Assembly: GCA_017940415.1 (NCBI GenBank)
Contig: JAGAYR010000010.1
Location: forward strand, 1-64,000
DNA from: Lachnospiraceae bacterium
GTDB lineage: Bacteria; Bacillota; Clostridia; Lachnospirales; Lachnospiraceae
Length of the DNA stretch: 64,000 nt
Reading direction: 5' to 3'
Shown here: piece by piece, positions 34,409-42,392 of the stretch
How positions within the stretch are numbered: position 1 is the stretch's first letter
How the letters are laid out: each line of letters starts with the position of its first letter
Position numbers and translations under genes: made by a program
Notes under the pieces: generated by a model
The model's input: the letters and a program-made list of their open reading frames with translations, nothing else
What the model was told of the DNA's origin: nothing
Database searches by the model: none

Positions 34409-35263
34409 TTAATTTCTCAGGGATATAGTACCATCCCCGATATCAATCTTGTCCTCTTTAAGGAGTTTGCCCACCGCACGCTTGAACTCATTCTTGCTCA
34501 TGCCGGTCTTCTCCCTTATGAGCTCAGGCTCGCTCTTATCGTAGAAATCAAGCTTTCCTCCGGCTGCTTTGAGCATCTCGAAGATCTTGTCTGCATCTTC
34601 GTTTCTCTGCATATAGCCCTTGTCACGGACTGCGAGCTCAAGTCTTCCGTCATCCATGACTCTGGCAACTCTTGCCGTGATCTTCATTCCCGCGGTGAGC
34701 TTCTCGGCTGCACCGAACATTTCCTTCTTGGGGATCAGTGCGGAATATTTATCATCCACCGCAACAAAAGCACCGAAATTATTGCTGATCAGATAGAGAG
34801 TTCCGACAACTGTGTCATCTTTTTTGTAATCGGATCTGTCTTCGAGGCTCTTGTATACGTCCATCTTGGCGCAGAGTCTGTCGGATTTATCAGCATACAT
34901 GGTTACCAGAATCTCGTCACCCTGCTCCACCTTGTATGTCTGCTGTGCGTAAGGAAGGAAAAGGTCTTTTTCCAGTCCCCAGTCAAGAAAAGCCCCGATC
35001 TTGGTCACCTGAACGACTTTAAGTCTTGCCAGACCTCCTATCATAAGCTTGGGCTCCTGAAGGGTTGCTATCTGTCTGTCTTCCGAATCACGGTAAATAA
35101 AGGCATCCAGCTTGTCACCCACCTGAGTTCCTTCCGGAACACGCGAATTGGGGAGTAGCACTCTTTCTTTTTCGGAATCGGGAGCACCCTCTTCAGCGAG
35201 GTATACACCGAAATCCACCTTCTTAACTACCGTCAGTTTTTGTTTATAACCTGTTTTTATCAT
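34409..35263 (-). CDS. cvfB: CvfB-like S1 RNA-binding protein
   Basis: A 284-residue protein of the CvfB/YitL family. It has tandem S1-like OB domains (about residues 1-60, 70-135 with LARLKVVQVTKIGAFLDWGL, and 145-210) and a C-terminal winged helix (LIREKTGMSKNEFKRAVGKL). S. aureus CvfB binds RNA and affects virulence gene expression. Here it probably has a housekeeping RNA role. It overlaps the thioesterase stop by four bases and ends the CPBP-thioesterase-cvfB operon. Confidence 0.9.
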   Translation of the reverse strand: MIKTGYKQKLTVVKKVDFGVYLAEEGAPDSEKERVLLPNSRVPEGTQVGDKLDAFIYRDSEDRQIATLQEPKLMIGGLARLKVVQVTKIGAFLDWGLEKDLFLPYAQQTYKVEQGDEILVTMYADKSDRLCAKMDVYKSLEDRSDYKKDDTVVGTLYLISNNFGAFVAVDDKYSALIPKKEMFGAAEKLTAGMKITARVARVMDDGRLELAVRDKGYMQRNEDADKIFEMLKAAGGKLDFYDKSEPELIREKTGMSKNEFKRAVGKLLKEDKIDIGDGTISLRN

Positions 35264-35958
35264 TTGAATTCCATTACGGCATATGCTTTGCCGTCCTTAT
35301 CTTCGAGTGAGACGATATATCCGTCTTCGATCTCCACAAGTCTGGGATAAATAACATCCCCAAGAAATGCCTGAGAGAGATATCCGACTCTTATCTCTTT
35401 TATCTTAACATCTTCCGGAAGAAATGAAGCACCCATTGCCACATATTTTCCGTTATTCACATGGTGATTCGCATCCAGGTGAACGTTTTGTATGGTTATG
35501 GGAAGCTGCTTAACTCCGCCTTCCGGAACCGCTATCTTACGCTTGAAAGGTCCCATTTTGAGAGGTTCTTCCAATACATATCTTTCGTGCATCAGTTCAT
35601 TTGTCCTTACGGGCAGATAGGTTTCGGAACTGAGCAGGGACCATACGGATGATGCTCTGACTATCGTCTCCCCGTTCAGCTTGAGCCCGAAGCATCTCTT
35701 TCCCACAAAGCCCCTGAACTCATAGGGAAAAGTAAAGATCGTAACCGTGTCACACAGCTTGGGGAGCGAATCTATCTCAACCTGCCAGTTATTTATGACC
35801 CAGAAAAAACCGTTCTCCCTGCAGTAATCCACACCGATTCCCAGATCCTCCGACTGAAATGTGGAGCAATCCTGAAAAAGATCTATAAGTGCAGGTATGG
35901 TGAGTGTTTTATTTTCATCTGTCTGATGATATCCGATTCGGATGTCGTATTCGTACAT
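35260..35958 (-). CDS. acyl-ACP thioesterase
   Basis: Releases fatty acids from acyl carrier protein. The 232-residue protein is a fused double hot-dog fold. Its second half carries the catalytic pattern NVHLDANHHVNNGKY (Asn, His; about residues 157-171) of FatA/FatB-like bacterial thioesterases. The N-terminal half (IGYHQTDENKTLTIPALIDL) is typical for Clostridia. It sits 12 bases after the CPBP gene and overlaps cvfB. No fatty-acid synthesis genes are adjacent. Confidence 0.92.
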   Translation of the reverse strand: MYEYDIRIGYHQTDENKTLTIPALIDLFQDCSTFQSEDLGIGVDYCRENGFFWVINNWQVEIDSLPKLCDTVTIFTFPYEFRGFVGKRCFGLKLNGETIVRASSVWSLLSSETYLPVRTNELMHERYVLEEPLKMGPFKRKIAVPEGGVKQLPITIQNVHLDANHHVNNGKYVAMGASFLPEDVKIKEIRVGYLSQAFLGDVIYPRLVEIEDGYIVSLEDKDGKAYAVMEFK

Positions 35959-35970
35959 CTGTCCGGCTCC

Positions 35971-37275
35971 TTAATAAAAAGTGTTTATAAAAATCTCAAA
36001 GATTCCTCCGAGAAGGAACAATATCATGCCTACGTTAAGGATGACGGTGGTAAATCTCATTCCGGAAGGAATACGGATCCTGCCGGGATATATGAAGATT
36101 CGTTTTCTCGCCGCAGTTACGATGATCAGGATTATTCCGGTGATAATAAGTCCGAAAACAAACAAACCGTATAATCCGTACAGTGCAAATGCTTCGGGAT
36201 TATCACTCATAAATTCGCTTACCAGCTGAGCATCACCCGTCGCCATCACTTCATCATAGCCGTCTATATTCACCGCATTCATAAGAAGCAGGGGGATAAC
36301 GCTGCCCATGAAATTCGCGGTAATGTGGTATCCGATGGTAATGAAGATATTACCCGTTCTCAGATATACGTAAGCAAGAAATGCTCCGAACATGAACGCA
36401 TATATTCCCTGGGTGATGTTTCCGTGGAATACGCCGAACATGAGTCCCGTTACGATAATGGTGACCCAGTCTCCGTATGCTTTAAGTCTGGGACAGAGCA
36501 CCTTTCTGAACAGAAGCTCCTCAACTACGGGTCCTATCATAACCATCACGATGATGTTAACCCACATTTCTCCCGTAAGCACAAGTTCCTGAACGGAGTT
36601 TGTGGCTGCCTGCGCATCGGGATAAAATGACTCGATGATCTCTCCGATAAAAGAGCCTATCCAGCTTCCGATGTACATAAGTGTATAGGCAACTATGAAG
36701 CCTCCGAGGATCTGGCCGAAATTCCACCTTGTCCGTTCTATCCTTTCTTCGGGGACTCTCTTCATCATGAGAACACATAAAGGTGCTGCAATCAGATACA
36801 TGGGGAGCATCGAAGACATTATCATGAGGAGATAATTGGACTTCGTGTCTATGGACATGGTGTACAGGATCAGCTGCGTCGCATACACCGCTACCAGGGA
36901 TACAATCCAGAACACGAAATAACTCATTCCTATTCCGCTGAAGTGCTTTTTGGCAGCGCGCTTGTCAAAAACAGGTGCCTGGGGCATACCGTACCCGTAC
37001 TGAGGATAACCGTACTGCCAGGGCTGACCGTAAGGCTGTCCCTGATAACCATACTGAGGCTGGCCGTAAGGCTGCTGATAGTAGCCCTGCTGAGGCTGGC
37101 CGTAAGGCTGCTGATAGTAGCCCTGCTGAGGCTGGCCATAGGGCTGCTGATAGTAGCCCTGCTGAGGCTGGCCGTCAGGTTGCTGAGGATAGCCCTGCCC
37201 GGAAAACTGCCCCAACAGCTGGTCCTGATAGCTCTGTCCGGACTGCTGATTGAATTGATTATTATTTCCGTCCAA
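35971..37275 (-). CDS. CPBP intramembrane metalloprotease with Q/Y/G repeat N-terminus
   Basis: A 434-residue protein. Residues 1-105 are low-complexity Gln/Tyr/Gly/Pro, with four 12-residue repeats (QPQQGYYQQPYG) that look prion-like. Residues 120-430 form about eight transmembrane helices with the CPBP (CAAX protease-like) motifs: VVEELLFRKVL, VFHGN and HITANFMG. The substrate is unknown; relatives process bacteriocin-related or membrane proteins. Translation starts at a TTG with GGAG eight bases upstream. No promoter fits between it and the tRNA terminator 25 bases upstream, so it may rely on read-through from tRNA-Gln. Confidence 0.88.
   Translation of the reverse strand: MDGNNNQFNQQSGQSYQDQLLGQFSGQGYPQQPDGQPQQGYYQQPYGQPQQGYYQQPYGQPQQGYYQQPYGQPQYGYQGQPYGQPWQYGYPQYGYGMPQAPVFDKRAAKKHFSGIGMSYFVFWIVSLVAVYATQLILYTMSIDTKSNYLLMIMSSMLPMYLIAAPLCVLMMKRVPEERIERTRWNFGQILGGFIVAYTLMYIGSWIGSFIGEIIESFYPDAQAATNSVQELVLTGEMWVNIIVMVMIGPVVEELLFRKVLCPRLKAYGDWVTIIVTGLMFGVFHGNITQGIYAFMFGAFLAYVYLRTGNIFITIGYHITANFMGSVIPLLLMNAVNIDGYDEVMATGDAQLVSEFMSDNPEAFALYGLYGLFVFGLIITGIILIIVTAARKRIFIYPGRIRIPSGMRFTTVILNVGMILFLLGGIFEIFINTFY
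37054..37197 (-). repeat. four tandem 36-bp coding repeats
   Basis: Units start at 37054, 37090, 37126 and 37162. The first three are almost identical (about one or two differences) and the fourth diverges. Each encodes QPQQGYYQQPYG in the CPBP protein. Such an array can expand or contract in frame. Confidence 0.9.
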
Positions 37276-37299
37276 GCGAATACTCCTATAAATGGTTAC

Positions 37300-37326
37300 A
37301 AAAAAGCCGAGGACAGTGTCCTCGGC
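37300..37326 (-). terminator. terminator of tRNA-Gln
   Basis: An 8-bp stem (GCCGAGGA / TCCTCGGC) with a 5-base loop is followed on the minus strand by TTTTTTG. It lies eight bases past the tRNA end and just ahead of the CPBP gene. Confidence 0.88.
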
Positions 37327-37333
37327 TGAGAGC

Positions 37334-37404
37334 AGGGCTACAAGGACTCGAACCTTGAAAATGACGGAATCAGAATCCGCTGCCTTACCATTTGGCTATA
37401 GCCC
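37334..37404 (-). tRNA. tRNA-Gln (anticodon CTG)
   Basis: On the minus strand a 71-base cloverleaf folds completely: acceptor GGGCTAT pairs with GTAGCCC, D stem GCC/GGC, anticodon stem GCGGA/TCCGT around the loop TTCTGAT, and T stem CAAGG/CCTTG around TTCGAGT. The anticodon CTG reads CAG glutamine codons. The discriminator is T and CCA is not encoded. It has its own promoter and terminator. A TTG-anticodon tRNA-Gln for CAA must lie elsewhere. Confidence 0.96.
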
Positions 37405-37424
37405 TATTTGCATTACGAAAACAC

Positions 37425-37453
37425 ATTATATATAAAAGATTTAAAATATGCAA
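37425..37453 (-). promoter_or_regulatory. sigma-A promoter of tRNA-Gln
   Basis: On the minus strand TTGCAT (37448-37453), 17 bases, TATAAT (37425-37430), about 20 bases before the mature tRNA 5' end. Confidence 0.85.
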
Positions 37454-37461
37454 GAACTTTT

Positions 37462-38778
37462 TTAAGAAATATTTTCAGGGTCCGACATAAGGTGACTTAT
37501 GAACTGACCTGCGGTTCTTCCGGACACTCCGCCGTGGCTCATTTCCCACTGATCACTGAGAAGGAAGAGCTTATCATCCTCCATTTTAATGCCGTTACGA
37601 TCAGCCAGAGCTCTTACGATTGAATGGTACAGGTTACGGTCGGGCTTGTAATATCCGATGGTAACGCCGAAACGATTTGCAAGAGAAAGCTTCTCTTCCA
37701 TGGTATCGGATCTGTGTATATCACCGTTTTGCTCCACATCATCCCTGTCGGCCCACATCTCACGGATGAGATGGCGCCTGTTGGATGTTGCATATATCAG
37801 GATATTCGAAGGTTTGGTCTCGAGTCCGCCCTCGATGACCGCCTTCAGGAATTTGTATTCGGACTCATCCTCCTCAAAAGAAAGATCGTCCATATAAATG
37901 ATGAACTTGTAATTACGGTTTTTAACCTGGCTTATGAGCTCGCTTAAGTTCCTGAACTGGTATTTATAGATCTCAATCATTCGAAGCCCGCGGTCATAAT
38001 ATTCGTTGACTATCGCCTTGATGCTGGTGGATTTACCGGTTCCGCTGTCACCGAAAAGGAGAACGTTGTTGGCCTTTCTTCCCTCGACAAAAGCCTCGGT
38101 ATTACGGATGAGTTTCTCTTTCTGAAGCTCATATCCGTGAAGATCCGAAAGGAGAACATGCTCCATATTTGCAACGGGTTTAAAAATGACAGTTCCGTCA
38201 GGTGCTTCCGCTATTCTGAATGCCTTGTTAAGACCGAACATTCCCACACCATAATCCCTGTAGAAACCGGTGATGATCGTGAAGAATTCATCCGGGTCCT
38301 TGGCAAGAGCCAGCTTGTCACTGAGCGCTCTTACCTTCTCACTGACATTGCCGTTGTACATAAGTGCGGGTTTTTCGATAGCCCTATAGTTGGTAATGGT
38401 CTTGAATACGTCTGTCTCAAGGATATCCTCAAGCCAGGTAAAGTCATAATGAAACAGTTCAATAAATGCGGCAAAATCATTTCTCGCAAAATGATTGACA
38501 CTGCCCTCGCTTCCGCCCGTCTTCTCCGCAGTCAGGGTGAAGGGGTTCTCGGCGGTCACGAGCAGATAGGTGAGGTAATTCTGCCACAGGTTGTGGTCGA
38601 AAGCATAATCCGTGGATATCTCCAGGATCCTTTTTATCTGCGCATAAACAATCCCGGTCTCTGTTCCGAGGTCATATCTTCCGCTCCTTACTTTTCTGCA
38701 GACCTGTGAAAGCTGCATGAGTATGGAATCTTCGGGAAGAGATCCGTATATCAATAATCTGGATGTTATGTGATCCAT
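37462..38778 (-). CDS. DUF815 AAA-type ATPase
   Basis: A 438-residue ATP-binding protein. The N-terminal 200 residues are helical and uncharacterised. The C-terminal DUF815/AAA+ domain has Walker A GDSGTGKSTSIKAI (about residue 248), Walker B KFIIYMDDLSFEED (about 294) and a sensor-1-like ATSNRRHLIRE. The Arg-rich region after EEKLSLANRFG is typical. The function of the family is unknown. It starts 18 bases after glnN with no visible terminator, so the two genes probably form an operon. Confidence 0.9.
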   Translation of the reverse strand: MDHITSRLLIYGSLPEDSILMQLSQVCRKVRSGRYDLGTETGIVYAQIKRILEISTDYAFDHNLWQNYLTYLLVTAENPFTLTAEKTGGSEGSVNHFARNDFAAFIELFHYDFTWLEDILETDVFKTITNYRAIEKPALMYNGNVSEKVRALSDKLALAKDPDEFFTIITGFYRDYGVGMFGLNKAFRIAEAPDGTVIFKPVANMEHVLLSDLHGYELQKEKLIRNTEAFVEGRKANNVLLFGDSGTGKSTSIKAIVNEYYDRGLRMIEIYKYQFRNLSELISQVKNRNYKFIIYMDDLSFEEDESEYKFLKAVIEGGLETKPSNILIYATSNRRHLIREMWADRDDVEQNGDIHRSDTMEEKLSLANRFGVTIGYYKPDRNLYHSIVRALADRNGIKMEDDKLFLLSDQWEMSHGGVSGRTAGQFISHLMSDPENIS

Positions 38779-38796
38779 GAACTGCCTCTTTTGGTT

Positions 38797-40908
38797 TTAT
38801 ACTTCAAACATAAGATCTTCGTAAGTAGGAACGGGCCACATTCTCTTATCCACAAGTGTTTCAAGCTTGTCTACGGGAGTTCTGAGCTCGGCCATTGCGG
38901 GTACTACATTGTCCCTGTAAGATGCAGCCTGCTCTTTTCCGTATTTCATAGCCTTTGCATCTGCGGTAACCTTCTCAAGAGCCTCTACTGCCTTAAGAAC
39001 AGCCTTAAGTTCAGCGGAGATCTCGGAAAGGATCTCAGTCTCGGAAACAGGATCGACACCTGCTCCCTTAAGCTGGTTAATGGTATCCGCAAGAAGCTTC
39101 TCATACTTAACAACAGCGGGGATATAGAGCTTTCTTGCCATTCCGATCATGGCATTTGCCTCGATGTTGATACTCTTGGAATATGTCTCATAAACAATCT
39201 CTTCACGGGATTCAAGTTCAACCTTGGTATAGATTCCGAATCTTTCGAAGAGTTTAACACTTCTTTCGGTGGTAAGTGCGGATGCGGCATCCACCATGGT
39301 TCTGATATTGGGAAGTCCGCGCTTAGCAGCCTCCTCAACCCACGCATCGGAATATCCGTCGCCGGAGAATATGATCCTTACGTGATCGCTTAAATTCTTC
39401 TTGATAAGGTCATGTACCGCAAGCTCGAAATTATCGGCTTTCTCAAGTTCATCCGCAGCATCGCAGAAAGCTTCGGCAACGATGGTGTTGATGGCGGTAT
39501 TTGCATCCGCAATGGAATCGGAACTTCCGACCATACGGAATTCGAATTTATTTCCTGTAAAAGCAAAAGGTGAAGTACGGTTTCTGTCGGTAGCATCCTT
39601 CTCGATATCGGAAAGAGTTGACACACCTGTCATGAGCTTCCCGCCGTGGATGGAATGATCTGCCGCACCGGTTTCAACAAGCTGTCTTACTACGTCCTCA
39701 AGCTGTTCTCCGAGGAATACGGAAATGATCGCAGGAGGTGCCTCATCCGCGCCCAGTCTGTGTTCGTTGCCTACATTTGCGGCACTCTGTCTGAGAAGAT
39801 CGGCGTGATCGTCAACCGCCTTAAGAATGCAGGACAATACAAGAAGGAATCTTACATTGGCTTCGGGAGCCTCTCCGGGATCAAGAAGATTGACACCGGT
39901 GTCGGTGGTAAGGGACCAGTTATTGTGCTTACCGGATCCGTTAACACCTTCATAAGGCTTCTCATTTAACAGGCAGTGAAGACCTCTGCGCTCCGCAACC
40001 TTCTTCATGGTCTCCATGATGATCTGGTTGTGGTCAACTGCGATATTGGCAGTCTCGTATATGGGAGCAAGCTCGTGCTGTGCGGGAGCCGCCTCGTTAT
40101 GCTGAGTCTTGGCGGTAACGCCGAGTTTCCAGAGCTCGAGGTTAAGGTCCCTCATGAATGCTCCGATTCTCTCTCTGATGGCGCCGAAATAGTGGTCGTC
40201 CATCTCCTGTCCCTTGGGTGCGGGAGCTCCGAAAAGAGTTCTTCCTGCAAATACCATATCGGGACGTCTTAAATACTTATCTCTGTCTACCAGGAAATAC
40301 TCCTGCTCGGGTCCTACGGAAGGGGTAACTTTCTTGGCAGTGGTATCTCCGAATAATCTTACGATCCTGAGAGCCTGGTCTGAAACAACCTCCATGGATC
40401 TGAGGAGAGGGGTCTTCTTATCGAGAGCTTCACCGGTATATGAGCAGAATGCGGTAGGTATGCAGAGGATTACTCCGGTGGCATCTTCCTTGAGAAATGC
40501 GGGAGAAGTGATATCCCAGACCGTATATCCTCTTGCTTCGAATGTGGCTCTGAGTCCTCCGGAAGGGAAAGACGATGCATCGGGCTCACCCTTTATAAGT
40601 TCTTTTCCGGAGAAATCCATTATCATCCTGCCGTTTGAGTCGGGATGGGAAATGAATGCGTCATGCTTCTCCGCAGTGATTCCTGTAAGAGGCTGGAACC
40701 AGTGGGTGTAATGGGTTGCTCCGTTTTCAATGGCCCAGTCCTTCATGGCGCCTGCAACAACATCTGCGGACTTTCTGGAAAGTTCGCCGCCGTGCTGCAT
40801 CACGGATCTGACCTCTTTAAATACGGCTTCGGGAAGTCTCTCTCTCATCTTGCCGAGGGTAAAGACCTTGGAACCGAATATTTCTTCTACATTTACATTA
40901 TCGTACAT
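38797..40908 (-). CDS. glnN: glutamine synthetase type III
   Basis: Makes glutamine from glutamate, ammonia and ATP. The 703-residue length and the motifs (PSVGPEQEYFLVD, KTQHNEAAPAQHELAPIYE, NGSGKHNNWSL) are those of the GSIII family found in Bacteroides, Butyrivibrio and other anaerobes. I choose the ATG at 40908 (MYDNVNVEEIFGS) for its AAGGAG; the frame is open 29 codons further but that part spans the promoter. The -10 overlaps a 12-bp word shared with the GntR/FCD regulator gene. DUF815 follows. Confidence 0.96.
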   Translation of the reverse strand: MYDNVNVEEIFGSKVFTLGKMRERLPEAVFKEVRSVMQHGGELSRKSADVVAGAMKDWAIENGATHYTHWFQPLTGITAEKHDAFISHPDSNGRMIMDFSGKELIKGEPDASSFPSGGLRATFEARGYTVWDITSPAFLKEDATGVILCIPTAFCSYTGEALDKKTPLLRSMEVVSDQALRIVRLFGDTTAKKVTPSVGPEQEYFLVDRDKYLRRPDMVFAGRTLFGAPAPKGQEMDDHYFGAIRERIGAFMRDLNLELWKLGVTAKTQHNEAAPAQHELAPIYETANIAVDHNQIIMETMKKVAERRGLHCLLNEKPYEGVNGSGKHNNWSLTTDTGVNLLDPGEAPEANVRFLLVLSCILKAVDDHADLLRQSAANVGNEHRLGADEAPPAIISVFLGEQLEDVVRQLVETGAADHSIHGGKLMTGVSTLSDIEKDATDRNRTSPFAFTGNKFEFRMVGSSDSIADANTAINTIVAEAFCDAADELEKADNFELAVHDLIKKNLSDHVRIIFSGDGYSDAWVEEAAKRGLPNIRTMVDAASALTTERSVKLFERFGIYTKVELESREEIVYETYSKSINIEANAMIGMARKLYIPAVVKYEKLLADTINQLKGAGVDPVSETEILSEISAELKAVLKAVEALEKVTADAKAMKYGKEQAASYRDNVVPAMAELRTPVDKLETLVDKRMWPVPTYEDLMFEV

Positions 40909-40966
40909 AAAAGCACTCCTTCGTCGGGGCATAAAACCCCATGTTTTTAGGGCATACACATAACTG

Positions 40967-40995
40967 ATTGTATACATAAGCGGCGCATTTTTCAA
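40967..40995 (-). promoter_or_regulatory. sigma-A promoter of glnN
   Basis: On the minus strand TTGAAA (40990-40995), 17 bases, TACAAT (40967-40972). It lies about 60 bases ahead of the chosen start. The -35 lies in the loop side of the hairpin at 40980-41010. Confidence 0.75.
40968..40979 (-). promoter_or_regulatory. candidate GntR/FCD operator over the glnN -10
   Basis: TTGTATACATAA is identical over 12 bases, and in the same orientation relative to its gene, to 13701-13712 in front of the GntR/FCD regulator. It overlaps the -10, so binding would block transcription. The regulatory link is inferred. Confidence 0.5.
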
Positions 40996-41010
40996 TGAAA
41001 AATACGCCGC
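40980..41010 (-). terminator. hairpin after the LCP gene, possible terminator
   Basis: Arms GCGGCGCATTTTTC and GAAAAATACGCCGC pair with one G-T type mismatch around a 3-base loop. It lies 11 bases past the LCP stop. No strong T-run follows, so termination may be partial. Confidence 0.5.
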
Positions 41011-41021
41011 CTGCTTTAACT

Positions 41022-42371
41022 TTAGGGCTCTGTAGTTTCTTCTTCGGTCGTCTTCTCGGGTTTTACATAGAGATTTTCGTGTAGATAATTCTTATTGGCT
41101 TCAAAATCTATGCCGAGAACCGCCATTCCGTCGATGTTCTGATCCCACCAGGTTCCCTCGAGAGGGATACTTCCGCTGACTCTTTCGTACTTAAGCATGA
41201 AAGGAAGTCTTAGTACAAGTCCGTAGCACTCGTTCATTGTGAGATTGGTGGTAAGGTTGGGGCAAAGTCCCTCCATAAGGCCGTCCATATTGGTGATAAC
41301 GGCACGGGGAAGCTTCTTGATGATCTCTTCCATTACCTTTCTCTGACGCTCGGTACGTCCGAAATCGGTTCCCACATATCTGTTTCTGGAATATGCAAGA
41401 GCCTGGGGACCGTTCAGATGAATAACTCCGGGCTCGGTCTGAGTCAGGTAATTATATCCGAATTCGTGACCGGTAAGCTCATTGTACTCATTTAAGTACG
41501 CATTGACCCATCCGATCTCCTCAACAGTCAGCTCGATATCAACACCGCCGACAGCATCTACGACTCCCGCAAATGCTTCGAAATTTACCAGAATATATCT
41601 GCTTACGGGAATATCGAAATTATGCTGAATGGTCTCCATGAGAAGCTCGGGACCGCCGAATGCATAAGCCGCATTAAGCCTGTTGGAGCCGTATCCGGGG
41701 ATTTCCACATAAACATCTCTCAAAATGGAGGTCATCAAAATCTTGCCGCTGGTCTTGGATATGGAAACCAGGATCATGGCGTCACTTCTTCCGTCTTCTC
41801 CGTTAAGTCTGGAGTCATTACCTATGAGCAGAATATTGGTTACACCGTCTGCCGTAAGCGCCTCTTTATCAAAGTCTCCGGCAGATTCGTATTTCAGCAT
41901 GCCGTAGGCCTTCTTGGTCATGGCATAGGAAAATCCCATTCCGATAGCCAGTATGATAAGCACGCATACCAATACTGTGATCAGGAAACTCTTAAAAGGA
42001 TTCTTCTTTTTTCTGCGGGGAACAGAGTTTTTCCTTGTATCTCTGCCGCTTCTTCGTCTGTCATCGCGGTAATCACGCTCATCGCGATGTGCAGGTTCGG
42101 GGCGGCGTCTTGCCTCCTCAGGACGGGGCCTTGAATCCCTGCGGACCCTGTTATCCCTCGGTCCGTACTGAGGTCTGTTTCTCTCGTATCCGCGTACATC
42201 TTCTCTATATTCATCCGCAGATCTTCCGGCGCTGCGCCTGCTGCCTTGTCTTGAAGAGCCGGGTCTTTTGGCGTCGTAATCTACATATCCGTCATTATCA
42301 ATTTCGTTGTAATATATTGGTTTTTCAGGCATACGTTCAAAGTCTGAACGTACTTTTCTATCATTACTCAT
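41022..42371 (-). CDS. LytR-CpsA-Psr family wall-polymer ligase
   Basis: LCP enzymes attach teichoic-acid-like or capsular polymers to peptidoglycan. The 449-residue protein has a long Arg/Asp/Pro-rich cytoplasmic tail (residues 1-125), one transmembrane helix (about 128-150) and an extracellular LCP domain. Key segments are NILLIGNDSRLNGEDGRSDA, ILRDVYVEIPGYG, and AYSRNRYVGTDFGRTERQRK with the catalytic arginines. The unusually long charged tail could be a phosphorylation or protein-binding region. It follows the U32 gene by 21 bases. Confidence 0.92.
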   Translation of the reverse strand: MSNDRKVRSDFERMPEKPIYYNEIDNDGYVDYDAKRPGSSRQGSRRSAGRSADEYREDVRGYERNRPQYGPRDNRVRRDSRPRPEEARRRPEPAHRDERDYRDDRRRSGRDTRKNSVPRRKKKNPFKSFLITVLVCVLIILAIGMGFSYAMTKKAYGMLKYESAGDFDKEALTADGVTNILLIGNDSRLNGEDGRSDAMILVSISKTSGKILMTSILRDVYVEIPGYGSNRLNAAYAFGGPELLMETIQHNFDIPVSRYILVNFEAFAGVVDAVGGVDIELTVEEIGWVNAYLNEYNELTGHEFGYNYLTQTEPGVIHLNGPQALAYSRNRYVGTDFGRTERQRKVMEEIIKKLPRAVITNMDGLMEGLCPNLTTNLTMNECYGLVLRLPFMLKYERVSGSIPLEGTWWDQNIDGMAVLGIDFEANKNYLHENLYVKPEKTTEEETTEP

Positions 42372-42392
42372 AACAAATACCTCCGGGCCGTT

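Noticed and set aside
37054..37197. Possible CRISPR array (36-bp repeats)
   Set aside because: Units are contiguous with no spacers and encode protein in frame.
36943..37329. Repeat protein on the plus strand opposite the CPBP gene
   Set aside because: The repeats arise from the 36-bp array that codes QPQQGYYQQPYG on the minus strand. The Leu/Ala/Val translation has no ribosome site.
40909..40995. N-terminal extension of glnN
   Set aside because: The frame is open, but it spans the promoter and lacks family similarity. The ATG at 40908 has a strong ribosome site.
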